Notes: generated by a model not told the origin, from the letters alone. A DNA stretch of 64,000 nt from Gigantopelta aegis (GCF_016097555.1 NC_054704.1:51431399-51495398); one strand, 5' to 3'; positions 45,487-51,663 are shown, counted from the stretch's first letter. Made by a program: numbers and translations.

Positions 45487-48203
45487 CTGTGTCTGTGTGG
45501 GTGTATGCTGTTTGTGTGGGTGTATGCGTGTATGTGTGTGTCTGTTTGTTTGTGTATGTTTGTGTATGTATGTACATTTGTTTGTGTATATCTGTGTGTG
45601 TGTGTGTGCATGAACACATGTGCCTGTAAGTTGGCATGTGTGTTGTTTTGTGTGTATGACTTGTGTGTGTGTGCCTGTGTGGCAGCAGTGTTTTTTTCTC
45701 TCACACTCGACATAATAACCATGTGTCAGTATTAGATTCATGATACCGTATATACATTAATAGGGTTCTGATCATTTCTGAGAAATATTGTTATACAATT
45801 TATTTACCGTATACATTTTTTTTTTTCAGCAGGAAAAAGACCAAATGTCCCAAATTTCAACCCACATATCCTAAATCAAAAAAGGTAAATAAATGTTAAA
45901 ATGTAAAACATCTGCGTGTTTGACATGAAAAACCTAAACTTTGGAACAGTTTGTCAATATTCATTGAATTATTCCACATATAATTGTGTAGCTATACATG
46001 TAAATATTCATGATACATGGAAATGTAATGTATAACAGAATGTTATGTTAAATGATGTACAAAAGTAATAAATGTATAATGAAATTTAACAAATGTGTGC
46101 AATAATAATTTTTACATGTACTTATTAATAAAAAAAAAGAAAAGAAAAGAAAAAAGTCACACAGAACATTGAAATTTTACACAAAACCAGTTTAGTATGT
46201 TGTGGAAGAAGTGTCACTGTGACGCATAGTTTACCTGTATTTATCATATTTTGCAGGACTCAAATTAAAAAACAAAAATCAACAAAAAAAACCTTCAACA
46301 TGTACGGTTAATGATGATTGATTTGACCCATTATCTTCTACTAGCTCCCACTATAAAATATATTTCTTCAATTTGAGGATGGGCTATTTTCTATGTGTGT
46401 GTTTTTTGGAAGTGGTAGGGGCATGGTATTCGGGAAAATGGATGAATTGGAAAATAATTTCTGTAGTTATTAAGAGAAGTGATTTCGTGTGAGGCCGTTT
46501 TATATGTCTAATTTTAGCATACTGTGCCCATATCATGTCAAAATGACTCAAAAACCATGAACGTGGAAAACAGCTCTAACACCAATTCAGGCATCTGAAA
46601 ATTGCAAGAACGATAGTTTTTGTTTGCATGTCACTTGCACAACCTTTTTTTCCATTCACGGATTAAATTTAGGATGTCATTTACATGATCATAACAGGTT
46701 ATTAAAAACAAAAATTGGGTTACATGAATTTGTTTTTGTGCGTGTGATTTTCCCATTTTCAGATAAGTAAAATTTTTACCCCCCCCCCCCCGCCCGTTTT
46801 TTTTTCCAAACAAATGTCTATTTTTCAGTAGTTAATTCTACCATGTAGATGCATACAGGACCATCAAACCTTGCATGACAGAACAACTTGGGATGGCAGT
46901 GTGTCGCATACTATTACTAGGTCACTGTGACCTTCTTTTCGCGGTCTACTGCACATAACAGTAAATCCTTGTCTGGATCATATCTTGCATACAGATGCAT
47001 ACAATGAATTTCCATCAAAGTCCTGATGGGTATATCATGTACCTCACCGGTACTCTTGTTAGTGTATACTTTACTGTAGTTAAATATAGTACATATTTAA
47101 CTAATTAACTACATATTTACCTACATCCTTAACTTAACTTACTATATACTTAAGCATGGTACATTTTCACCTTTTTTAATATTACATAATATACTTTTTT
47201 CTTTCTTCAGGAATTTGATCTGTACAATCAGAGAATCAATCAAAGACAAATACTGCAGAGACCTGAATCGATTCTGGTAAACAACATTTCTGAGCACTAC
47301 GATCCGACAGTACCACGGAGGGCACGAGCTTTCTGAAAGAGCATTTGGCCTAGACAAAGATATCCCGACAGTACCACGGAGGGCACGAGCTTCACAAAAT
47401 GCAGAAGAAAGAGTTCTGACATTTGGCCATAGAAACAAAGATATCCACAACACTAATAGAGGAGGACATGGTCACATGACACAAGACATTTCCTCAAGTA
47501 CTGAGTTTGAAACTTTGATTCCAACTTCAGACTCATCTCACACCACACATCCAGAGGTCCATGTCACCAATAGAAAACATGGTCACACGACACAAGACAT
47601 TTCCTCAAGTACTGAGGTACAAGCTTTGACTCCAGTATCTGACTCTTCTCAAACTACACATCCAGAGGTCCATGACTACACATCACATGACACGAGTCCA
47701 TGACAAAACAAGCACTCCAGTAACTTCTCAAACTACACATCTAAAGGTCCATGACATACAGAAAACATGGTTACACGACACAAGACATTTCCTCAAATAC
47801 TGAGGTACAAGCTTTGATTGCAACAGCAGATTCGTCTCAAAACACAGATGCTGATTCTTGCATTTCAGTCAACACTTTCAAATATGTGGACCAGTTTCGA
47901 CCAGACAACTTCAGCCAAACTAATAATATAGTCATGGAACATACAGGCAAAAAAAGGGTGAATGGTCACAATAACACTGGTGTAACTTCTGCATATAGCC
48001 GTTCTCAACTACCCAGTGATAAAACTGTTTTGTTCAGTGTACCAGAGGGCTGCCAGTTTGAAATGACTGCATTGTGCAATGGTAATGTCGCACCTAGTCC
48101 TCGGTTTAAGGTGCCTAAAACTGAAAGCCCGGATGTTTCAATGCATGGTTACTCTCGGTTTGGTGTAGTCTCAGCAGACTATATTTCACCGGAAGAACTT
48201 TGA
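9736..48203 (+). CDS. gp130-like class I cytokine receptor, 14 exons (gene span)
   Basis: Predicted single-pass surface receptor that would bind a helical cytokine and signal through a JAK kinase. Exons in order: signal peptide, Ig domain, D2 and D3 forming a cytokine-binding module, D4-D6 as FnIII domains, transmembrane helix, Box1-like exon, tail. What is seen: D2 has C-x9-C-x-W and a second cysteine pair; D3 ends with GWWSDPA where WSXWS is expected; D5 has YTVYWC, resembling the WC of gp130 D5. All splice sites are GT-AG and all phases match (1,1,2,1,0,1,0,1,0,1,1,2,0). Every ectodomain boundary is phase 1, as usual for this receptor class. Ig plus five FnIII domains is the vertebrate gp130 layout; insect Domeless has FnIII domains only. 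Oddities: a degenerate WSXWS and a frame-broken last exon. The family call is strong; orthology to a named receptor is not established. Confidence 0.88.
10763..11032 (+). CDS. Receptor exon 2: Ig-like domain D1
   Basis: Ninety codons in one phase 1-1 exon, acceptor ttctttcaccag, donor gtaagt. It reads [19 protein letters not shown] at the start and DEGSYICIL near the end: two Ig cysteines and the D-x-G-x-Y-x-C motif of strand F. The usual core Trp is replaced (GQMTFEKD). Several N-x-S/T sites (NVS, NIT, NHS) suit an extracellular domain. The start resembles the N-terminal Ig domain of gp130. Confidence 0.9.
11033..12175 (+). other. Receptor intron 2
   Basis: AT-rich intron with a long CT run (11765-11826), then TTTC variants to about 11905 and a trinucleotide tract of TAC/CTA/CAC type at 11940-12045. 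No coding signal. Confidence 0.7.
11760..11905. repeat. CT / TTTC microsatellite
   Basis: About 60 bp of pure CT dinucleotides followed by interrupted tttc units. Confidence 0.95.
12176..12314 (+). CDS. Receptor exon 3: first half of D2 (cytokine-binding module)
   Basis: Phase 1 in, phase 2 out, donor gtaagc. The protein runs [11 protein letters not shown], then [13 protein letters not shown]-x9-C-x-W is the hallmark of the N-terminal FnIII domain of class I cytokine receptors and aligns by eye with the gp130 D2 motif. Confidence 0.92.
12841..12866. repeat. Poly(A) run
   Basis: Twenty-six A residues in the intron between exons 3 and 4. Confidence 0.95.
12956..13128 (+). CDS. Receptor exon 4: second half of D2
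   Basis: Phase 2 in, phase 1 out. The second cysteine pair is C-x7-C in [14 protein letters not shown], followed by beta strands with alternating Ile and Val and the end FNIMPKFC. The donor is A|GTAAGTTCA, and the same nine intronic bases recur throughout the satellite that begins here. Confidence 0.9.
13129..13351. repeat. Splice-donor-like satellite, diverged left part
   Basis: Begins exactly at the donor of exon 4. Irregular copies of gtaagttcaacatcacatc separated by taagtattacag-like and cctatcatg-like pieces. It continues at 15871 after the composite element. Confidence 0.92.
13352..15870 (-). mobile_element. Composite repeat E-U-E, copy 1
   Basis: Two direct copies of a 450-bp repeat E (13352-13802 and 15420-15869) flank a 1.6-kb core U. 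The outer flanks are both tgta (13348-13351 and 15871-15874), a likely 4-bp target duplication in the satellite. The same structure in opposite orientation is at 37384-39895. U has no convincing coding frame. The class is unknown: a non-autonomous LTR-type element or a DNA composite. Confidence 0.85.
15871..17416. repeat. Splice-donor-like satellite, homogeneous part (about 71-bp period)
   Basis: About 21 units. Each has two halves: gtaagttcagcatcacatc with taagtattaca (30 bp), and gtaagttcaacatcacacc with taattaagtatagcctatca (41 bp). Most halves start with GTAAGT. Units differ mainly at catgg / cacgg / catg junctions. Confidence 0.97.
17417..17941 (+). mobile_element. Solo E repeat with duplicated, inverted left flank
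   Basis: tata at 17413-17416 and 17942-17945 brackets the insert. It begins with about 20 bp of the E end, then satellite in reverse orientation (17438-17490), then a full E (17491-17941). The ends of E resemble inverted repeats (gggtgtatactacc against ggtagtactaaacc). Confidence 0.85.
17942..17993. repeat. Last satellite unit
   Basis: tatagcctatcacgtaagtt followed by cagcatcacatc, then unique intron sequence. Confidence 0.85.
18123..18265 (+). CDS. Receptor exon 5: first half of D3
   Basis: Phase 1 in, phase 0 out, acceptor tttcttctatttcag. The translation starts [18 protein letters not shown] and continues LSLVWSDGI: the Pro-rich A strand and the B-strand Trp of the C-terminal FnIII domain of the cytokine-binding module. 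Confidence 0.9.
18755..18923 (+). CDS. Receptor exon 6: second half of D3 with degenerate WSXWS
   Basis: Phase 0 in, phase 1 out. [14 protein letters not shown] is the F strand (the Tyr-x-Ile/Val pattern with an Arg ladder), and the G-strand region holds [15 protein letters not shown]. The position equivalent to gp130 GYWSDWS keeps W-S-D but has Pro-Ala in place of the second Trp-Ser. Confidence 0.92.
19350..19589 (+). mobile_element. SINE family C
   Basis: tRNA-like head (ttggtgtcatgtgtaaacc), ctggtaggtattgggttt, the ccactacaccctcctctctc body, and ending near ccttaattggatata. Confidence 0.85.
19590..19745. repeat. Foldback (hairpin) element
   Basis: Arms of roughly 65 bp; cataccatttttatgaaa on the left pairs with tttcataaaaatggtatg on the right, and the loop region has gcgaaagcgaaagcg. 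Confidence 0.8.
20072..20391 (+). mobile_element. SINE, head H1 / tail T1, full length
   Basis: The head is close to a tRNA: gatttagctcagttggttga (box A) and ggatcaaacc (box B). The T1 tail ends acaaaacaaaca. A TA array follows at once. Confidence 0.88.
20394..20850. repeat. TA / TATG microsatellite
   Basis: A long tatata array with gtatg, gtgtg and short unique interruptions. Frames of Ile-Tyr repeats are artefacts. Confidence 0.95.
21170..21845 (-). mobile_element. SINE H1 interrupted by a second SINE
   Basis: Left part 21170-21390 (tail and body) and right part 21780-21845 (head, ending ttttaccactgggctaccca) are separated by the SINE at 21391-21779. Confidence 0.88.
21391..21779 (+). mobile_element. 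SINE, head H2 with tail T1, nested
   Basis: A perfect 13-bp target duplication (cttccaatggtga) at 21378-21390 and 21780-21792. H2 head, T1 tail. Confidence 0.95.
22073..22149 (+). CDS. Receptor exon 7: first half of D4 (FnIII)
   Basis: Short phase 1-0 exon with acceptor atttcaacag and donor gtaatg. It encodes [19 protein letters not shown] and then QIIIYFQ. The A-B strands of an FnIII domain are recognisable mainly by position and phase. Confidence 0.8.
22365..22626 (-). mobile_element. SINE family C
   Basis: catttcaacttattttcgtg on the left and a tRNA-like head on the right (ctgtagtccgatggtttaac). Confidence 0.87.
22735..22757. repeat. Poly(G) run
   Basis: Twenty-three G residues in the intron upstream of exon 8. 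Confidence 0.95.
22872..23057 (+). repeat. Tandem duplication of an intron end with its 3' splice site
   Basis: Two copies of about 80 bp (22872-22951 and 22978-23057, offset 106) share gacattggacca, gtaccgtaaaccacatca and tctcattttag. The second copy is the acceptor of exon 8. Confidence 0.9.
23058..23280 (+). CDS. Receptor exon 8: second half of D4
   Basis: Phase 0 in, phase 1 out. It encodes [20 protein letters not shown] and ends near the FnIII G strand with [17 protein letters not shown]. The acceptor attttag|acg has a near-identical duplicate 106 bp upstream; that copy would run into an immediate TGA, so 23058 is the supported start. Confidence 0.88.
23565..24551 (+). mobile_element. 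SINE H1/T1 split by a tataagtg-rich array
   Basis: The SINE body to 23626 (ccaaccagtgcaccacaatt) resumes at about 24371 (atcaaaggctgtggtatg) and ends with gacatcattaaacaaatg. Confidence 0.8.
23627..24370. repeat. tataagtg tandem array
   Basis: Begins tcccttaccaaaatgactta. About 740 bp of gtataagtgaagtataagtg units with gattcactgatatttacaaa spacers. A related stretch, mostly in reverse orientation, is at 28075-28330. Confidence 0.92.
24552..25629 (+). other. Receptor intron 8, no gene seen
   Basis: AT-rich, with a GA-rich tract near 24665-24700. No supported repeat or exon. Confidence 0.5.
25630..26003. repeat. Interspersed repeat F, copy 1
   Basis: Matches 36813-37135 over several hundred bases, including gctgacgtcacttcgcccca and cataaggctcttgtttg. 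Confidence 0.88.
26004..28074 (+). other. Receptor intron 8, no gene seen
   Basis: AT-rich unique-looking intron with a few homopolymers (poly(A) near 26960, poly(C) at 27723-27735). No exon-like frame. Confidence 0.5.
28075..28330. repeat. cacttata-rich element
   Basis: Repeats cacttata / tataagt in both orientations, with an end like tataagttgtttccctaagg, roughly the reverse complement of the start of 23627. It abuts a truncated H1 SINE at 28331-28445. Confidence 0.75.
28331..28445 (+). mobile_element. SINE H1 fragment
   Basis: aaagctgtggtatgtg, gcatataaaagatcccttgc and gtgggtttcctctgatga. Confidence 0.75.
28502..28536. repeat. AGGTC pentanucleotide repeat
   Basis: Six to seven tandem copies of aggtc, about 80 bp upstream of exon 9. 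Confidence 0.93.
28616..28776 (+). CDS. Receptor exon 9: first half of D5 (FnIII)
   Basis: Phase 1-0 exon, acceptor ttttctcacatgcag. [15 protein letters not shown] is an FnIII B-C strand, and [15 protein letters not shown] matches the Y-x-x-x-W-C feature of gp130-family D5. Confidence 0.9.
28890..29025 (+). mobile_element. SINE fragment with tail T2
   Basis: catgaagtggcgacagcagg to the T2 end ccgtaaataaaatgtgttga. The head is missing. Confidence 0.78.
29572..29962. repeat. MITE-like element M3, copy 1
   Basis: Inverted ends: taaagagacggaccctagtt on the left, aaactagggtatgtgccttt on the right, next to TTAA-like sequence. Relatives at 43493-43806 and 49584-49998. Confidence 0.8.
29994..30381 (-). 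mobile_element. SINE, head H2 / tail T2, full length
   Basis: A perfect 13-bp target duplication (ctacagcaaataa) at 29981-29993 and 30382-30394. Confidence 0.95.
30495..30811 (-). mobile_element. SINE, head H1 / tail T1
   Basis: Body agcaagggatcttttatatg; head end cctttgggctgtgtcccgtc. Confidence 0.88.
30812..31043. repeat. Tandem repeat, four units of 58 bp
   Basis: Units start agaaggggagccacagac at 30812, 30870, 30928 and 30986. The array begins exactly where the preceding SINE head ends. Confidence 0.95.
31149..31533 (+). mobile_element. SINE, head H2 / tail T2, full length
   Basis: A perfect 15-bp target duplication (tctttgtaacacctt) at 31134-31148 and 31534-31548. It lies 80 bp upstream of exon 10. 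Confidence 0.96.
31614..31788 (+). CDS. Receptor exon 10: second half of D5
   Basis: Phase 0-1 exon, acceptor ttaatgtttgaag, donor gtacat. It encodes [20 protein letters not shown] and ends [15 protein letters not shown], completing the domain (112 residues in total). Confidence 0.87.
31789..33694 (+). other. Receptor intron 10, mostly unique
   Basis: AT-rich. It holds a short inverted repeat at 32045-32110 (tgcgtgtgtattaattttgc against caaaatttatacacacaca) and an arm (caatctaattaaaattagct, near 32117) shared with 48908. An ATC/CAT tract precedes the SINE, within about 33598-33700. Confidence 0.6.
33695..34292 (-). mobile_element. SINE family C interrupted by another SINE
   Basis: Left part to about 33947 (gatggcttaaccactgcac), right remnant at 34269-34292 (aaccattatgccaccaagg). 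Exon 11 begins 32 bp later. Confidence 0.85.
33949..34263 (+). mobile_element. Chimeric SINE, head H1 with tail T2
   Basis: H1 head ggggcgggacgtagcccagt; tail with accgtaaataaaatgtgttg. Flanks ttaaccactgc and taaaccattatgc may be a diverged target duplication. Confidence 0.9.
34325..34636 (+). CDS. Receptor exon 11: D6 (FnIII) in a single exon
   Basis: Phase 1-1 exon of 312 bp holding a whole FnIII domain: [20 protein letters not shown] at the start, AWTWPPC, and Y-x-V-x-L-x-A-V-S near the end. D2-D5 are each split in two, so an intron was probably lost here or never present. An alternative in-frame-compatible AG lies at 34331-34332. The donor is gtgagt, followed by a short TA run. Confidence 0.9.
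34714..34917. mobile_element. SINE fragments
   Basis: A T1 tail end in plus orientation (gctctagtggtgtcattaaa), then a decayed minus-orientation H1 body with gatataccagtcgtggagca. Confidence 0.6.
34996..35373. repeat. Segmental duplication in intron 11, copy 1
   Basis: Shares gacaagacagcatatatcag, gcatttgttcaaatgaga and acaacaatcaagactccc in the same order with 37132-37383. Both lead into the 20-bp minisatellite. Confidence 0.87.
35374..35775 (+). mobile_element. SINE, head H2 / tail T2, full length
   Basis: A 12-bp target duplication (tcatgtatacag) at 35362-35373 and 35776-35787: it inserted within a unit of the minisatellite. Ends in (cttt)n. Confidence 0.95.
35776..36812. repeat. 20-bp minisatellite, array 1
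   Basis: About 50 units of tatacaggtttgtcttgatg with many single-base variants. Reverse-strand frames of MYTSRQ / IHQDK type are repeat artefacts. Confidence 0.97.
36813..37135. repeat. Interspersed repeat F, copy 2
   Basis: Matches 25630-26003. It begins gtccgttaatgcaacttgaa and ends gaccctacctttaatgg. Confidence 0.88.
37132..37383. repeat. Segmental duplication in intron 11, copy 2
   Basis: Copy of 34996-35373, shortened in the middle. It ends in the minisatellite leader gttgtcttgatata, where the composite element begins. Confidence 0.87.
37384..40206 (+). mobile_element. Composite repeat E-U-E-U', copy 2
   Basis: E at 37384-37834 and 39444-39895, core U at 37835-39443, a partial second U at 39896-40195 and the last 11 bp of an E end (tagtactacc) to 40206. 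It is inserted in the minisatellite with TATA at both outer edges. It is the inverted partner of 13352-15870 and very similar to it. Confidence 0.87.
40207..42030. repeat. 20-bp minisatellite, array 2
   Basis: About 90 units of the type in array 1, ending about 25 bp before the acceptor of the transmembrane exon. Confidence 0.97.
42055..42145 (+). CDS. Receptor exon 12: transmembrane helix
   Basis: Phase 1 in, phase 2 out, donor gtaaga. After [10 protein letters not shown] come about 21 strongly hydrophobic residues ([20 protein letters not shown]), a clear single transmembrane segment. The acceptor, ctgttttcag, lies about 25 bp after the end of the 20-bp minisatellite. Confidence 0.93.
42146..43492 (+). 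other. Receptor intron 12, left part
   Basis: AT-rich, no exon. Bases 43020-43270 resemble, in reverse orientation, the hairpin region at 8208-8345 and flank 9000-9130 (catatggttaaaaatatctt; aacatgatacgaaatgg). Confidence 0.55.
43493..43806. repeat. MITE-like element M3, copy 2
   Basis: Ends tttaaagggacataccctag and aaactagggttccctttaa. Confidence 0.82.
43807..45339 (+). other. Receptor intron 12, right part
   Basis: AT-rich. A short duplicated block (taaagttgcaatatcaaaga near 44293 and 44401) with an attt array (44213-44239). A small repeat at 45063-45151 (tgggccaaatttacgaa) resembles 52350-52463. No exon seen. Confidence 0.5.
45340..45690. repeat. TG microsatellite
   Basis: About 350 bp of TG dinucleotides with tctg and gtatg interruptions. 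The translated frames are artefacts. Confidence 0.95.
45830..45884 (+). CDS. Receptor exon 13: juxtamembrane Box1-like segment
   Basis: Enters in phase 2 and leaves in phase 0 (donor gtaaat). The acceptor is a tandem tttcag-cag (NAGNAG): use of the first gives CRKKTKC, use of the second gives WKKTKC. The exon continues [12 protein letters not shown], basic and with Pro spacing like gp130 Box1 (the JAK-binding motif). The Box1 role is inferred. Confidence 0.82.
45885..47210 (+). other. Receptor intron 13
   Basis: AT-rich, with a GA-rich tract near 46128-46156 and a poly(C) run near 46780. No coding signal. Confidence 0.55.
47211..47336 (+). CDS. Receptor exon 14, first open part of the tail (ends at an in-frame stop)
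   Basis: The acceptor ttctttcag joins exon 13 in phase 0 and gives [20 protein letters not shown]. The frame ends at TGA 47334-47336, inside a 61-bp tandem duplication (the block from about 47305 repeats at 47366). Because 61 is not a multiple of 3, the second copy moves the downstream frame by one. As written, the tail would be about 41 residues after exon 13. A GTAAAC at 47277 could be a donor, but I found no acceptor that restores a long frame. Confidence 0.75.
   Translation, partial: EFDLYNQRINQRQILQRPESILVNNISEHYDPTVPRRARAF
47338..47703 (+). pseudogene. Receptor tail, second segment with 37-residue repeats (frame-shifted)
   Basis: Open in the frame one base off from exon 14. After the second copy of PTVPRRARA it encodes two copies of a 111-bp repeat (starting near 47478 and 47589), each containing TQDISSSTE and ending HPEVH. 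The segment stops at TGA 47701. Conserved repeat structure and lack of stops argue that it was coding. It is Ser/Thr-rich and has few tyrosines. It is an allele-specific break, an assembly error, or real decay. Confidence 0.7.
47704..48203 (+). pseudogene. Receptor tail, third segment and C-terminus
   Basis: A partial repeat copy (47704-47760) lies in yet another frame. A two-base difference then brings the third repeat copy back to the exon-14 frame, open to TGA 48201-48203. The last part has [20 protein letters not shown] at the C-terminus. Its tyrosines (YSRF, DYIS) are candidate docking sites. The net shift over the exon is zero, which favours a tail that was once continuous. Confidence 0.72.
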
Positions 48204-48255
48204 ATATTTCAGCAGGTTAATTGGACGTTATTATGACATGCATTCTTAGAGAGTC

Positions 48256-48261
48256 AATAAA
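48256..48261 (+). promoter_or_regulatory. Poly(A) signal of the receptor gene
   Basis: AATAAA lies 53 bp after the last stop codon. A full-length minus-strand SINE starts about 15 bp downstream, so the transcript probably ends near 48275. Confidence 0.6.
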
Positions 48262-48275
48262 TATTGAAAAAAAGA

Positions 48276-48582
48276 AGTTTCGTTTTGTTTAACGACACCA
48301 CTAGAGCACATTGATATATTAATCGGCTATTGGATGTAAAACATTCGGTAATTTTGACATATAGTCTTAGAGAAGAAACCCGCTACAGTTTTCCATTAGT
48401 AGCAAGGGATCTTTTATATGCACCATCCCACAGACAGGATAGCACATACCATTACCGTTGATATACCAGTCATGGTGTACTGGCTGGAACGTGAAATAGC
48501 CCAGTGGGCCCACTGATGGGGATCGATCCCGTACTGACCACTCATCAGGCAAGCACTTTACCACTGGGCTACGTCCTGCCCC
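48276..48582 (-). mobile_element. SINE, head H1 / tail T1, full length
   Basis: From gaagtttcgttttgtttaac to the head end gggctacgtcctgcccc. It lies just past the receptor poly(A) signal. Confidence 0.92.
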
Positions 48583-48892
48583 TTGGTAACTCATGTAACA
48601 GAATAGAATACATGTAGACGTTTAACGACACCCCAGCATGAAAAATACATCAGCTATTGGGTGTCTAACTATGATAATGGTAACTCATGGATGCAAAACC
48701 CATGGTTTTCGTAACACATCTATAACCCAAGCATGTGAAAATCCGCCAAAGCATGTGGAGGTGGAGGTTTTTGGCGTGTTGTTTGTCCAGGGGTAACTTT
48801 GAGTTATATGATAACCAAGTTGTACCCAACCCAGGTACGAAAAAAATCAGCCCTTATACAATGTAGTTTGTTTTGTTTAACACCACCACTAT

Positions 48893-48996
48893 AGTCCGTT
48901 TGCAATCTAATTAAAATTAGCTCCACTATTACATGTGGATCTAACACCAGCCAGTTGGAGCTCATGTCCACCAATTTTAATTAGATTGGTCCGTTT
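48893..48996. repeat. Small inverted-repeat element
   Basis: Ends gtccgtttgcaatctaatta and ttagattggtccgtttgc in inverted and partly direct arrangement, with gagctcatgtcca inside. An SINE tail (T1) remnant lies on each side (48867-48892 and 49010-49080). Confidence 0.65.
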
Positions 48997-49080
48997 GCAT
49001 CAAAAGAGAACCAATGAATTGGCAACAGCCAATGATTAATTAATCAATGTGTTCTAGTGATGTCGTTCAACAAAACTTTT

Positions 49081-49583
49081 ATTTTTGTTACCCCAAAAAT
49101 TAAAACAAGGTTAATATTTTAATACCTTTATTTGAAATAACTGATTGCACATTATCCACACAAAAAAACAAAGAGAACAGAAAAACTAAATACTTAAAAA
49201 TAAAGTATATGAAATACATACAATGTATACACACGTGTATAATAATGAAAAATAAAATAAGTAAGATCTATGATGTCATGTTCCAATAGGATTGTTCATT
49301 AAATATCTGTCATCTCCTAATAAACCAAATTGCTGGTTAATTTGTATCTAGCAAACAAATGCAATGTCGTAATTTTCTTACAACCATTATAATATGTATT
49401 TGTAAATAAAGACCTCAGTATGCAAAAACATTGAGTGGAGTGATGAATTGCTTCTGAAACTTTTATTGTAGGGAGTCATTTAGCATGTTACAATACTGAT
49501 AGGTATAAATTCACATGCTTAGGGGAGCTAAAAATTACTCTTCTTGAAATTGTCTCAGAGGAGCGATGGGAAGTGAGAGTGAT
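49081..49583. other. No gene seen
   Basis: AT-rich intergenic sequence without clear repeats. Bases 49500-49585 resemble 3030-3105 (tataaattcacatgct, ctccttgaac / cttcttgaaa). Confidence 0.45.
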
Positions 49584-49998
49584 GGCTCCCCTTAAAGGGA
49601 CACACTCTAGTTTTTAAACACTAAGGCATATTTTTCACTATTATAGCCATTTCTGATCACTGAAATCAAACACTTATATTTTATTGTTTAGATTATCCAT
49701 TTCCATACAACCGAAGTGTTTCTGGTCATCCTGGTGTTTCTAATACCTCAAAGTGCATTTTTCTTATTTTTAAAAATACATGTGCCTCCGAGAAGTATAA
49801 TGATTATGGAGTCGCATTTTAGTCTATTTTTAAGGGTACTTCAGTGTCACAAACCCTCGTTTCACTCTGCTGGATCCAAATTTGTTACAGGTTTGTAAAT
49901 TAACCGAACTTAGTGTCCATTTTTACGGGTTGAAACTAGGGTCTAGGTGAAAAATATACCTTAGTGTTTTAAAAAAAAACTAGGGTCTGTCAATTTAA
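49584..49998. repeat. MITE-like element M3, copy 3
   Basis: Starts cttaaagggacacactctag. The right end is rearranged, with two copies of aaactagggtct. Confidence 0.78.
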
Positions 49999-51663
49999 AT
50001 GGTGAGATCTGTAATGATACAATTATCTCTTTCTAAAGCCCATTTATATAACTAGTCTGATCAGAACTTGATTAATTAGATAAGAGATTTCTTAATATCA
50101 TATCCCAGTATTGGTCTATCAAATCAATCAAGATTAGATGAGTTTTGTCCAACTACTTTGAATGTAAATTATACACAGCACCTTATAATTCACAGAAAAA
50201 AAAAGTAGTGGCTTATAGGCTAAAAAATACGGTAATACTACTAGTAGTTAGATTTTTTTGATTTTTTAAAAAGTTTAATACATGTATCTATTAATTTGAA
50301 TTCCTTTAATCCAGAGACCTGCTCAAGAAATAAAACAAAAGCCTTTTAGATATTTAGGTATTTTTTTCAGTTTGCCAGAATATTACATTGTACATAAATT
50401 TGTGTAAATCTGTATTCTACATAAACAATCTATAAGGGACTGAAATATCTGCTGCTGTAAGTAAGAGTTAATACTGTAAAGCAACTCTGGAACTTGATCT
50501 GGAGTGTTTTCTGGATTATCTAAGAGTCCAACATGATGTAATATACTACAGCATTTAATACATAGAGATTATTATCTGAGTTTATGTGTTGTACTCATTT
50601 TACGAAACAAGTTGCAGGATTCATGTATTGCCCGAGCAAAAGCAAGGATAATACATAAATCCTGACAGGAGTTGCGTAAAATCAGTATGACACACACACG
50701 AGTGTAATAATTTGTTTATTATCCATATTATTATTATTATTTTTCTTTTATGAATGACAAGGGCCGTCTCAAAATGTTTCAATTACACTTACAAGACGAC
50801 GGTGTCATATTTCACATGCACAGTCTGAGCTACGACATGGGAAGCAACAATATCATATGATGTTGTTTTCCAAAATTACATCGTTACACTTGTTATTACA
50901 CGAGTGCTTCGTATGATTTTTATTAACTCGGTTATGTTGAACCATGAGGATAACAAACTTAGTTATCATATGATCACTGTATAATATGAGTTATACAGTT
51001 TATTCATGTGTCTCACATTCTACCAGTTTGATGAATATAATTGTACCAAACCATATTCATATTTCAGCACTAAAACAATTCCCAATTCAAACCATATTGT
51101 AGACACTGTACTACTGTGAATAACAAAATGCATGTGCACATATATATATAATCAAACACATTCACACACAGCTGCATGTGTGCATGCATGCACACACATA
51201 CATACATGTATGCACACACACTGTATGCATGCACATACACAAATATAACAAAAACATGTCTAAAACATATAATTACTATATTTAAAAAAAATTGCCATGA
51301 ACTTGGTTCCATTAAAAAGAATTTTATAAATCTGCATAACAATGGGGTGGAATGTTCTTTTGTTTAATCACATTTTAGTAAAATATGCATATATAACAGA
51401 ATTAACTCCTCATAACACAGATCGTCAAATTGTAAATTATTTTCAAATACTTAATACAGAAATATTTGTTAAGAATTTTATGGACGTCTGATTTTTAAAA
51501 ACCAAAGTTAGAAGTGATTTTCAATGAAAAGGGAGAAAACAAAAATCCAATAAGCTCATCTAATCAATGGCATCTTTAGACTGTGGTCCGACACCCCACA
51601 ACATGACTCATTATTTAGTTATTAATAAAACACATCTACAGCAATAGTAACACACATCTACAG
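49999..51663. other. Intergenic, no gene seen
   Basis: AT-rich. A hairpin-like inverted repeat at about 50590-50695 (actcattttacgaaac against gcgtaaaatcagtatga, with tgcaggattcatgtattg / acataaatcctgacagg), and a CA/CATG tract at 51130-51240. Confidence 0.55.

Noticed and set aside
47142..47453. Minus-strand frame over the receptor's last exon.
   Set aside because: Antisense shadow of the tail coding sequence and its 61-bp duplication.
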